A stretch of 64,000 nucleotides of DNA, from assembly GCF_003987565.1 (NCBI RefSeq), contig NZ_NGJY01000002.1, positions 558,001 to 622,000 of the forward strand, given 5' to 3'. The notes under the pieces are model-generated. The model made no database searches and was not told the origin of the DNA. It saw only the letters and a list, made by a program, of their open reading frames with translations. The DNA is from Vagococcus fessus. GTDB taxonomy: Bacteria > Bacillota > Bacilli > Lactobacillales > Vagococcaceae. The translations under genes were made by a program, and so were the position numbers. This document shows, piece by piece, positions 19,677 to 27,632 of the stretch (within the stretch, counting starts at the first letter, position 1; each line of letters begins with the position of its first letter).

Positions 19677-20720
19677 ATGACAATTAAACACTTTTTAAAA
19701 GATAAACGTGGCTTATTCAGTTTATGGTCACTGATGACAAGTATCACCTGCCTCGTATTATGGTTGACACCAAGCGTGCAACTGAATTGGGCCTCAGTTG
19801 GTTACCTTGTTTTACTACAATCACTCGCTCTACTCTCATACCTCGTACTTAGTTACCGCAAGAAAAATAAATGGCTTAAAGCACTAGCAAATATGGAGAA
19901 AAATTCTGATTTCTTTTCTGAGTCACTAAGCGATGCTACTACAGAAGAACAACGGATTACACAGGATTATTTCAACCTCTTGCTCTCAGAAAAACAGGAT
20001 ACTCTCAGTGAACTGATTCAAAATCAACAAGACCAAAAAGAGTTTATAGACAGCTGGGTTCATGAAATCAAAGTTCCACTTGCTTCTATCAAATTACTTT
20101 CTGATACATTGGAAGATGACCTTTCTGATGCACACTATTATCAACTGCAAGACAATCTACAAAAAATAGAAAGTTATGTCGAACAAGTTTTATATTATGC
20201 AAGACTAGACAGTTTTTCACGTGATTATTTGATTCAAGAAGTTTCATTAAAGAGTATTATCCAACCTTTAATTAGGCAACATGCCAATTATTTCATCCAA
20301 AAAAATATTCGCTACGAATTTGTGGGTGAAGATCAAGATGTATTAACTGATCAAAAATGGCTAGGATTTATTATCAATCAAATCCTAAGTAACTCATTGA
20401 AATACACCCCTAATGATGGGGCTATTACATTTAAGATATCTAAAAATGACTTAGGTCAATGGCTCGAGATTACAGACACTGGTATTGGTATTCCTATAGC
20501 CGACCAACGCCGTATTTTTGACAAAGGATTTACCGGTGCAACTGGACGAAATCAAACTCATCACTCAACTGGACTGGGTCTATACTTAGCTAAAAGCCTA
20601 TCTGAAAAACTAAACCATATGATTTATGTTTCTTCTGTTGAAGGTGAAGGAACAACTATTAGCCTTCTCTTCCCAACGTTATCTTATTATACAGATGGCC
20701 AGGAAGAGAAACTTATTTAA
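19677..20720 (+). CDS. BceS/GraS-like intramembrane-sensing histidine kinase
   Basis: 347 aa. Two membrane segments within residues 12-60 are joined by a very short loop, the hallmark of intramembrane-sensing kinases that rely on their ABC transporter as the sensor. H-box FIDSWVHEIKVPLASIKLL (about residue 127), N-box NQILSNSLKYTP and G-boxes DTGIGIP and GLGLYLAKSL are present. It lies 18 nt after the response regulator. Confidence 0.9.
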   Translation: MTIKHFLKDKRGLFSLWSLMTSITCLVLWLTPSVQLNWASVGYLVLLQSLALLSYLVLSYRKKNKWLKALANMEKNSDFFSESLSDATTEEQRITQDYFNLLLSEKQDTLSELIQNQQDQKEFIDSWVHEIKVPLASIKLLSDTLEDDLSDAHYYQLQDNLQKIESYVEQVLYYARLDSFSRDYLIQEVSLKSIIQPLIRQHANYFIQKNIRYEFVGEDQDVLTDQKWLGFIINQILSNSLKYTPNDGAITFKISKNDLGQWLEITDTGIGIPIADQRRIFDKGFTGATGRNQTHHSTGLGLYLAKSLSEKLNHMIYVSSVEGEGTTISLLFPTLSYYTDGQEEKLI

Positions 20721-20721
20721 C

Positions 20722-20758
20722 AAAAAAGCGACACTCCCAACAGGAGCGTCGCTTTTTA
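20722..20758. terminator. Bidirectional terminator between the kinase and nrdG genes
   Basis: AAAAAGCGAC.CTCC and GGAG.GTCGCTTTTT flank a CAACA loop. A-run and T-run on either side serve the two convergent genes. Confidence 0.8.
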
Positions 20759-21352
20759 TATCTCTTTTTTTATAGGTTCAAATTTTTGATCTGCATCCTT
20801 ACATTTATCCCAGATAACAACTTCACCTGCTGCTAAGGACGCTTTTACATCGATAATCCGTTGATTACGACTGCCACGGAATTGTAAATTTAAATCTAAT
20901 AACTCTAACTCAAAACGACCGTCAACCAAAATATCAACTTGATGTAGTAAGTCGAGCTTATCATCCGATTCTTGAAGAAGCTCTTCAAATGTGTAACCTG
21001 ACCACGCCCAAATATCTTTGGTTGTACCAAAAGTTGCTCTGACTCTGTTGACTAATGACAAACAAACTTCTGTATTTAAAAAGGGCTCCCCACCAAGTAA
21101 AGTTAAACCTTGGACATAGCTTTGGCCCACATCTTCTATAATCTGATTTTCCACTTCTGTTGTGTACGGTTGACCGTAATTAAAATTCTGAATTGCTTTG
21201 TTATAGCAACCTTTACAAGCGAACAAACAACCGCTCACGTAAAAGCTACATCTCACACCTTCACCATCCACAAAATTAAAGGGCTTGTAATCAGCGTAGT
21301 ACCCTTTACTGTACTCTTCTGATAGCCATTCTTTCGGCTTCGGATTTCTCAT
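20756..21352 (-). CDS. nrdG: Anaerobic ribonucleotide reductase activating protein NrdG
   Basis: 198 aa radical-SAM activase. The [4Fe-4S] cysteines are in GCLFACKGCYN (CxxxCxxC), and a glycine-rich LTLLGGEPFLN SAM-binding segment follows. It generates the glycyl radical on NrdD in the absence of oxygen. It lies 56 nt downstream of nrdD and is surely cotranscribed with it. Confidence 0.95.
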   Translation of the reverse strand: MRNPKPKEWLSEEYSKGYYADYKPFNFVDGEGVRCSFYVSGCLFACKGCYNKAIQNFNYGQPYTTEVENQIIEDVGQSYVQGLTLLGGEPFLNTEVCLSLVNRVRATFGTTKDIWAWSGYTFEELLQESDDKLDLLHQVDILVDGRFELELLDLNLQFRGSRNQRIIDVKASLAAGEVVIWDKCKDADQKFEPIKKEI

Positions 21353-21408
21353 ACTGACACTCCTCTATCGTAAATTAAAAGACGACACATCGGCCGCCTT
21401 TTAAACCA

Positions 21409-23589
21409 TTAGTCTTTTAAATGTTTCACTCGTGATGAAATTTCTTTGTGACGCCCATGTACCATTGGACGAGCTTGTGGATTACCTAAATACCCACATG
21501 TACGTTTGACAACATCACACGTTTTAGGATCATAGTTGCCACAACTTGGACATTCAAAACCACGTTCGGTTGGTGAAAAATCTCCTTCAAAACCACAGTC
21601 ATAACAGCGATCAATCGGTGCATTCGTTCCCAGATACCCAATACGATCATACGAATAATCCCAAACCGCTTCTAAAGCTTTCGGATTTTGTTGAAGAACA
21701 GGGTATTCACAGTAATGAATAAACCCACCTGAACAATAATTAGGATAGTCTTTTTCAAAATCTAATTTCTCAAAAGGCGTCGGATTTTTACGAACATCAT
21801 AATGGAAACTATTTGTATAGTAGTCTTTATCCGTAATGTCCTCAACTTTACCAAATTTTTCGCGGTCAAGGCGACAGAAGCGGTCTGTCAAACTTTCACT
21901 CGGGGTTGAATAAACACTAAAATGATAGCCGTATTCATCGCTCCACGCATCTGTATTAGACTTAAGGTGTGACATAATCTCAAGGGTAAACTCTTTGGCT
22001 TCAGGATTTCCTTCCCAAGCCCCACCATAAAAGCTTGTCGCCACTTCATATAATCCAATATACCCAAGCGATACTGTCGCACGTTTATTTTTAAATAATT
22101 CATCTGTTTTTTGACCTGGAACTAGACGCTTACCAAACGCACCATACATATATAGAATAGGCGCATTGACTGGCTCAGCCTCTTTACAACGTTCTACACG
22201 ATATACCAAAGCATCTTTAGCAATCGCTAGACGTTCCTCAAGAATAGCCCAAAATCTCTCTTTATCTCCTTCAGCTTCTAGGGCGATGCGCGGTAAATTA
22301 AGTGTGACAACACCTAAATTCATTCGTCCAGAGTTAACTTCTTCACCGTTCTCGTCTTTCCAACCTTGAAGGAATGAACGACAACCCATTGGCGCTTTGA
22401 AACTACCTGTCAACTCAACTAATTTATCGTAATTTAGAACATCAGGATACATACGTTTTGTTGCACATTCTAACGCTAACTCTTTCACATCATAGTTAGG
22501 ATCTTCTGGATTTAAGTTTGTACCGCGTTTAATTGAGAAAATAAGTTTCGGGAAAATAGCCGTACGGTGTTCTTGACCTAATCCTTCAATTCTAATTTGT
22601 AAAATTGCTTTTTGAATCTCACGTTCAAACCAACTTGTCCCTAAACCAAAACCGAATGAAGTAAACGGTGTTTGACCATTCGAGGTGAATAGTGTATTGA
22701 TTTCATACTCCAAACTCTGCATAGAATCGTAAATATCTTTTTTCGTTTTAGCTTTTGCATAAGCATCATGCTGACTAGCATCTGGTATCCATTCTCTAGC
22801 ATCAACCAAATGTTTCTCGTAGTTACACTCAGCAAACGGCGCTAATAACTCGTCAATTCGGTCAGCAGAACAACCCCCATATTGACTAGAAGCTACATTA
22901 GCAATGATTTGCGAGATTTGAGCAGCCGCTGTTTGAATAGATTTAGGCTTTTCAACATCAGCGTTTCCGATTTTGAACCCTTCATTCAACATGCCTTTAA
23001 AATCAATTAAACAACAGTTCGTCATCGGTGTATACGGATGATAATCTAAATCATGATAGTGAATATCACCTTTTTGATGGGCATTTGATACATGCGCCGG
23101 TAATAATTTCAACCCAATTGATTTCCCAACAATCCCTGCTGTTAAATCACGTTGTGTATTAAAAACATCACTATCTTTATTGGCATTTTCATTAACTACA
23201 GCCTGGTCTTTTCCTAAAAGTTTACCGATCGTAAAATTAATATCTGTCGCTTGACTGCGCTCAAAATCACGATTTGTACGGTAATTAATATATTCTTTTG
23301 CTAAATCATATTCTTGTTGATCTAGTAACATATGCTCCACAATATTTTGTATTTCATAAATCTTAACATCAGTTTTGAAACGTGAGTCAATCTCAGAGGT
23401 AATTAATGACATCACATTTTGGATGCGTGCTTCAGCCATCGGCGTTACACTACCAGTAATTTTACGTTCTGCTTTTAACAACGCATCATAAATTTTTTGG
23501 TCATCAAAATCAACTAGACGTCCGTCGCGTTTTACTACTTTCATCGCGCCTAATCCAACAGAATCCTTACCTTTATCCAACATGTCCAT
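21409..23589 (-). CDS. nrdD: Class III anaerobic ribonucleoside-triphosphate reductase NrdD
   Basis: 726 aa from ATG 23589. The N-terminal ATP-cone (about 18-110) begins KVVKRDGRLVDFDDQKIYDA. The catalytic core includes YGGCSADRID. Zn cysteines are in CYDCGFEGDF and ECPSCGNYD, and the glycyl radical loop RTCGYLGNP is near the C-terminus. It makes deoxynucleotides anaerobically. A downstream ATG at 23583 is better spaced from AGGAG, so the start is uncertain by two codons. Two NrdR-like boxes lie upstream. Confidence 0.95.
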   Translation of the reverse strand: MDMLDKGKDSVGLGAMKVVKRDGRLVDFDDQKIYDALLKAERKITGSVTPMAEARIQNVMSLITSEIDSRFKTDVKIYEIQNIVEHMLLDQQEYDLAKEYINYRTNRDFERSQATDINFTIGKLLGKDQAVVNENANKDSDVFNTQRDLTAGIVGKSIGLKLLPAHVSNAHQKGDIHYHDLDYHPYTPMTNCCLIDFKGMLNEGFKIGNADVEKPKSIQTAAAQISQIIANVASSQYGGCSADRIDELLAPFAECNYEKHLVDAREWIPDASQHDAYAKAKTKKDIYDSMQSLEYEINTLFTSNGQTPFTSFGFGLGTSWFEREIQKAILQIRIEGLGQEHRTAIFPKLIFSIKRGTNLNPEDPNYDVKELALECATKRMYPDVLNYDKLVELTGSFKAPMGCRSFLQGWKDENGEEVNSGRMNLGVVTLNLPRIALEAEGDKERFWAILEERLAIAKDALVYRVERCKEAEPVNAPILYMYGAFGKRLVPGQKTDELFKNKRATVSLGYIGLYEVATSFYGGAWEGNPEAKEFTLEIMSHLKSNTDAWSDEYGYHFSVYSTPSESLTDRFCRLDREKFGKVEDITDKDYYTNSFHYDVRKNPTPFEKLDFEKDYPNYCSGGFIHYCEYPVLQQNPKALEAVWDYSYDRIGYLGTNAPIDRCYDCGFEGDFSPTERGFECPSCGNYDPKTCDVVKRTCGYLGNPQARPMVHGRHKEISSRVKHLKD

Positions 23590-23657
23590 CAAACTCCTTC
23601 TTAATTAATTCTACTGCTCATTCTACATCATTGCGCAATAAATTTCAATGCGAACAA

Positions 23658-23670
23658 ACACTATATATAG
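23658..23670. promoter_or_regulatory. NrdR box 1 upstream of nrdDG
   Basis: ACACTATATATAG matches the NrdR repressor consensus (ACACWATATWTWGT-like). It lies about 70 nt upstream of nrdD. Confidence 0.7.
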
Positions 23671-23697
23671 AACTATATTTTATATCACAAAAATAAA

Positions 23698-23710
23698 ACA
23701 CTATATATAG
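23698..23710. promoter_or_regulatory. NrdR box 2 upstream of nrdDG
   Basis: This is an identical ACACTATATATAG followed by TT, starting exactly 40 bp from box 1. The pair is on the same helical face at four turns. NrdR represses ribonucleotide reductase operons when dATP is high. The nrdR gene itself is not in the window. Confidence 0.7.
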
Positions 23711-23835
23711 TTAAAATGTGGAAACTGTTAACAAGTCTAATCAAGGGCATAAGTTCATGTTTTCATTAATTATTTTCATATTTATAAAGAAATTATCCTG
23801 TAAGATATCCACACCAAATCCTACTAAAATTATAT

Positions 23836-23875
23836 TAAAAAAAGTCCGATATGTAGAATACTCTACTATCGGACT
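23836..23875 (-). terminator. Terminator of tcyP
   Basis: The arms AGTCCGATA and TATCGGACT, with an inner GTAG/CTAC-type pairing, are followed on the minus strand by seven T residues. Confidence 0.75.
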
Positions 23876-23889
23876 TATCTATTAACTGC

Positions 23890-25173
23890 TTATACTATTT
23901 GTGTACTCTCAGAGTTTTGAATAGCCCCTTCTGAATGCGCGACAAGTGTGGCAGCTGTCATCGAACTACTTACATTAGTCATTGTTCTTGCCATATCAAC
24001 AAAAGCATCAATACCAGCAAATATACCGACTAACTCAACAGGCAGTCCCATCGTTAAGAACATTGCTGTGGCAATCAGAATACCTCCACCAGGTACACCT
24101 GCAGTGCCTAATGAAACTAACGGTGTTAATAAAACTAACATCACGGCTTGGGATACAGAAACACTCCCTGTTGTAGCATTCATCGCAAACACTCCTAGTA
24201 ATACAGGCCACACACCTGCACACCCTGCCATGCCAACTGTCGTTCCTAATGACCCAACAAAGTTAGCAATCGTTGGTGAAACCCCTACATTATCCGTTAA
24301 ACACTCAACATAAAGCGGTAACGTGCCAGAGCTACTTCTTGAAGAAAAAGCCATGACTTGAGCAGGCATAATATTTTTAAAATAAGTTATAGGATTCATC
24401 TTAGCTACTACCGAAATCAAAATACCTCCTGTGATAAACGTATGGAAGAAACACCCAATAAATGTTAACACAATGACTAATAATAATGGTTTCAATACAG
24501 ATGAATCACTCATTGCAATTGTATTAGCAATCAGCGGAATAATAGCATATGGTAATAACTTAACCAATACTTTTACAATTTGATAAATAATAATATAAAC
24601 CGAATCAATCCACTCTTTAAATGCCTTAACATTACGTCCAGCACCATCAACAACTACGATAGCTATCCCTACCATTATCGCAAAAAAGACAACTGGGATA
24701 ACTTTACCTTCCGCCATAGATTGGAACAAGTTATTTGAAAATAAATCTGTTATAACTTGTGTAATTCCCGGCACCTCTTTTTGTGTATAATCAGCGGCCG
24801 CTATTAAATGTGTTCCTTTGCCTACTCCAGTTATAAGAGCTAAAAATAACCCGACACAAGCAGCTAATAATGTTTGAAATAATAACCAAAAGAAAGATTT
24901 AAGCCCTATTGATTTAAGAGCTGATAAAGATTCCATCATCGAGATACTTCTAATCAAGGATACCATTAAAAGTGGTATAACCATCATGGATATTACTTTA
25001 ACGTAGATTGTTCCAAGTACAGAGAAATATTCCGTTTGACCTTTGAATATTAAACCAAGAATAATACCAATAATCAGGGAAACAATGGTCAAAAAGCTAA
25101 AACTTTTGCTCTTCGCTAACCATTTAATCCCAATAAAACTACACAGACCTACTACTAATGCAACTAAATTCAT
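23890..25173 (-). CDS. Dicarboxylate/amino acid:cation symporter, TcyP-like
   Basis: 427 aa, DAACS family, with about eight membrane segments and the two hairpins. SRSSSGTLPLYVECL resembles the serine-rich HP1 loop. The opening (MNLVALVVGLCSFIGIKWL) and VKVISMMVIPLLMVSLIRSI resemble the TcyP L-cystine branch. Start choice: GAGG 7-8 nt before ATG 25173; the longer frame to 25245 lacks a site. Cystine is the most likely substrate by family; glutamate or another dicarboxylate cannot be excluded. Confidence 0.8.
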   Translation of the reverse strand: MNLVALVVGLCSFIGIKWLAKSKSFSFLTIVSLIIGIILGLIFKGQTEYFSVLGTIYVKVISMMVIPLLMVSLIRSISMMESLSALKSIGLKSFFWLLFQTLLAACVGLFLALITGVGKGTHLIAAADYTQKEVPGITQVITDLFSNNLFQSMAEGKVIPVVFFAIMVGIAIVVVDGAGRNVKAFKEWIDSVYIIIYQIVKVLVKLLPYAIIPLIANTIAMSDSSVLKPLLLVIVLTFIGCFFHTFITGGILISVVAKMNPITYFKNIMPAQVMAFSSRSSSGTLPLYVECLTDNVGVSPTIANFVGSLGTTVGMAGCAGVWPVLLGVFAMNATTGSVSVSQAVMLVLLTPLVSLGTAGVPGGGILIATAMFLTMGLPVELVGIFAGIDAFVDMARTMTNVSSSMTAATLVAHSEGAIQNSESTQIV

Positions 25174-25424
25174 AACATAACCTCTTTCTTTATCTGACTC
25201 AACAATCGAACTAGTTAGGTTACTAACTACCTCTACAACTATCAAAGCATAACATAAAAAATAATCATTTGTGAATAAGTTAACAATATTTTTAATTTTT
25301 TTATAATCAACAAACTTGATTATTTTGCATTTTGTTTAAAAAAATTCAGTTCTTATTCATTATTCAAAACAAACTAAATAATAAATTCACATTCTTTTTT
25401 ACACATCTATTTTTAATTTCCAAT

Positions 25425-25456
25425 CAAAAAAACACCTCTCAATTAAGAGAAGTGTT
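25425..25456 (-). terminator. Terminator of infC-rpmI-rplT
   Basis: AACACTTCTC and GAGAGGTGTT flank TTAATT. A T-run follows on the minus strand. Confidence 0.8.
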
Positions 25457-25469
25457 TTGAATATTAAAA

Positions 25470-25829
25470 TTATTTAGCTAATGCATCTTTAGCTTGGTCA
25501 GCTAATACAGTGAATGCAGCCGCATCGTTAACTGCTAATTCAGCTAACATTTTACGGTTGATATCGATTTCAGCTAATTTTAAGCCGTGCATCATTTTGC
25601 TGTAGCTTAAGCCGTTCATACGAGCAGCAGCGTTGATACGAGCGATCCATAATTTACGGAAGTCACGTTTTTTCTGACGACGATCTCTGTAAGCATAGCT
25701 ATAAGATTTCATCACCTGTTCTTTTGCTGTTCTGTATAATGTATGTTTTGAGCCATAGTAGCCTTTCGCTAACTTAAGCGTCTTTTTACGACGTTGGCGA
25801 GTTACTTTACCACCTTTAACACGTGCCAT
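25470..25829 (-). CDS. rplT: 50S ribosomal protein L20
   Basis: 119 aa, very basic; begins [16 protein letters not shown]. It binds 23S rRNA early in assembly. In Firmicutes free L20 also binds the infC leader and represses this operon; such a leader is seen here upstream of infC. It is the third gene of infC-rpmI-rplT. Confidence 0.97.
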   Translation of the reverse strand: MARVKGGKVTRQRRKKTLKLAKGYYGSKHTLYRTAKEQVMKSYSYAYRDRRQKKRDFRKLWIARINAAARMNGLSYSKMMHGLKLAEIDINRKMLAELAVNDAAAFTVLADQAKDALAK

Positions 25830-25885
25830 GGTTATTCCTCCTTGATTTCTGTATGATCATCTATATGATCGATTTCAGTTTTAGA

Positions 25886-26089
25886 TTATTTTTTTAATGC
25901 GTATAATTGTTGACGGATACGTTTGTAATCGCCTTTTGATACCATTGTAGCTTTGCGTAATTGACGACGTTGTTTTTTAGTTTTTCCGTGGAAACGGTGA
26001 CTAGTGAAAGCGCGGAATCTTTTAAGTCCGCCACCACCTGTACGTTTTACACGTTTAGCTAATCCGCGGTGAGTTTTTTGTTTTGGCAT
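25886..26089 (-). CDS. rpmI: 50S ribosomal protein L35
   Basis: 67 aa, basic; begins [20 protein letters not shown] and is family-typical in length. It is a component of the large subunit, between infC (27 nt upstream) and rplT (56 nt downstream), in the classic order. Confidence 0.97.
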   Translation of the reverse strand: MPKQKTHRGLAKRVKRTGGGGLKRFRAFTSHRFHGKTKKQRRQLRKATMVSKGDYKRIRQQLYALKK

Positions 26090-26116
26090 CTCTATTTCCT
26101 CCTCAAAATCTTTTTA

Positions 26117-26632
26117 TTACTTCTCATTTTTTGGTGCTAACATAAGAAACATACTTCTACCATCCATCTTAGGCTTTTGCTCGATGTCAGCTAGTTCTTT
26201 TGTTTCGTCTGCGAAGCGCATTAAGACGTCCTGACCAATTTGTTTGTGAGTAATGGCACGGCCTCTGAAACGGATTGAAGCTTTCACTTTGTCTCCTTTT
26301 TCTAAGAACTTAAGTGCTTGGCGTAATTTTGTATTAAAATCATTACTATCAATTGTTGGACTAAGTCTGACTTCTTTCACATTAATCACTTTTTGATTTT
26401 TGCGATTTTCACGAGATTTTTTTTGTTGTTCGAAACGATACTTACCGTAATCCATGACGCGGGCTACAGGTGGTTTCGCTGTTGGAGAAACAACTACTAA
26501 ATCAAGGTTTGCATCTTCGGCCATTTTTAAAGCTTCCGCTTTAGTTTTGACACCCAACTGTTCTCCTGTATCTGAAATTAATCGCAGTTCACGAGCACGA
26601 ATACCGTCATTTACCATCATATCTTTTGCTAT
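26117..26632 (-). CDS. infC: Translation initiation factor IF-3, probable AUA start
   Basis: 171 residues if it starts at ATA 26632, or 173 from ATG 26638. IF-3 binds the 30S subunit and checks the start codon. N-domain [15 protein letters not shown]-domain [20 protein letters not shown]. Start choice: GAGGTGA abuts ATG 26638 directly, leaving no spacer, whereas ATA 26632 is 6 nt away. The ATA lines up with the rare ATT start of Bacillus infC (I-x-K-D-M-x-V-N). A rare start is the known basis of IF-3 autoregulation, so AUA is preferred; ATG remains possible. Confidence 0.9.
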   Translation of the reverse strand: MAKDMMVNDGIRARELRLISDTGEQLGVKTKAEALKMAEDANLDLVVVSPTAKPPVARVMDYGKYRFEQQKKSRENRKNQKVINVKEVRLSPTIDSNDFNTKLRQALKFLEKGDKVKASIRFRGRAITHKQIGQDVLMRFADETKELADIEQKPKMDGRSMFLMLAPKNEK

Positions 26633-26669
26633 GGTCATTCACCTCTCTGTTGTTTATTACGAGTTTTAA

Positions 26670-26812
26670 TACAGAAAAAAAGAGTCTTCTTTTTGAAGAC
26701 CCCCGCATACTTTCATTTTAATCCTTAAGATTAAAAGAAAAACTATCTAGCCCAGAGATTATTATCTACTAAGGCGAGAAGCGGGTGCTTCTGCTTAATT
26801 CTCAACTTCATA
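26670..26812 (-). ncRNA. L20-type ribosomal-protein leader of infC
   Basis: A leader of about 140-170 nt lies between the promoter and infC. It ends in an intrinsic terminator (26674-26704; GGGTCTTC/GAAGACTC then seven T). Upstream is a structured part with GC-rich segments around 26760-26800. The position and architecture match the Firmicutes L20 leader, in which L20 binding favours termination. Confidence 0.75.
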
Positions 26813-26841
26813 AGTATAGCAAGCTTTTAAAGTATTGTCAA
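26813..26841 (-). promoter_or_regulatory. Promoter of infC-rpmI-rplT
   Basis: On the minus strand: TTGACA, 17-bp spacer, TATACT. This is a near-perfect sigma-A promoter. Confidence 0.85.
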
Positions 26842-26907
26842 TAACTTTTCATCCCCAAAACCAAGCATCATATGTTACACTACTAGTAAAATTAAAGGAG
26901 GCTCATT

Positions 26908-27555
26908 ATGGCTAAATCAACCAAAGTAAAAATGCCTATCGAACCAAAACTTCCCAAAGTTCTTTCAGAAGAAACCTGTTATTTAGAGGAAGACTCTCTT
27001 ATCACAGGACATATCAATGCTGCTTCTGATTTTAGTTACCATACTACTTCTTACCAAGCCATTGAACAATCTCATTTTATAGGAACTCATTTTAGTTCTA
27101 GTTCATTTAAAAATTTCGAAGTTCAGGATGCTATTTTTGAAAACTGTGACTTTTCTAATTGTGAAATGATCGGCTGCTCATTTATACGTGTTATTTTTAA
27201 GAACTGCCGGTTAACTGGCTCTAATTTTGCTGAAGGAACATTAAAAGATGTTCAATTCATCGATTGTATCAATGATTTATCGTCATATGCTTACGCAACA
27301 CTTAAAATTGTCAGCTTCCAAACTTGTTCATTAAAAGAAAGTGACTTTTATGAGATTACTTGGCAACATCTCACACTTAATAAATGTAACCTAACAGGTA
27401 GCAGCTGGTTTAACACAACTCTAGCGGGTTTAAATTTATCAAGTTGCACCTTTGAAAAAATTGCTTTTTCTCCTGAAAAATTAAGTGGGCTGACTATCAG
27501 TGCCTTACAATCTGAAGTTATCGCAACAGAACTCGGTCTAATAATTGAGTATTAA
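26908..27555 (+). CDS. Pentapeptide-repeat protein, Qnr-like
   Basis: 215 aa. From about residue 45 to 195 it is built of five-residue repeats of the A(D/N)LXX type: SHFIGTHFSSSSF, AIFENCDFSNCEMIGCSF, VIFKNCRLTGSNFAE, NLTGSSWFNTTLAGLNLSSC. It ends GLTISALQSEVIATELGLII, like the C-terminal dimer helix of Qnr and EfsQnr proteins. Such beta-helices mimic DNA and can protect gyrase from quinolones. AGGAGG precedes the start. Function here is inferred from fold; natural roles of these genes are unclear. Confidence 0.75.
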   Translation: MAKSTKVKMPIEPKLPKVLSEETCYLEEDSLITGHINAASDFSYHTTSYQAIEQSHFIGTHFSSSSFKNFEVQDAIFENCDFSNCEMIGCSFIRVIFKNCRLTGSNFAEGTLKDVQFIDCINDLSSYAYATLKIVSFQTCSLKESDFYEITWQHLTLNKCNLTGSSWFNTTLAGLNLSSCTFEKIAFSPEKLSGLTISALQSEVIATELGLIIEY

Positions 27556-27573
27556 AAAGCCCTCTTTTATAAC

Positions 27574-27613
27574 GACCCAAAAAAGTTAGAGTTTAAGTCT
27601 AACTTTTTGGGTC
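27574..27613. terminator. Bidirectional terminator
   Basis: GACCCAAAAAAGTTAGA and TCTAACTTTTTGGGTC form a long stem with a GTTTAAG loop, between two convergent genes. Confidence 0.8.
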
Positions 27614-27632
27614 ACTACATTTTAGAGAGTTT

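Noticed and set aside
21888-22835. Antisense and shifted frames inside nrdD and similar frames inside rpoB, rpoC, pnp and guaA.
   Set aside because: They are shadows of strongly coding genes, lacking ribosome sites and family similarity.
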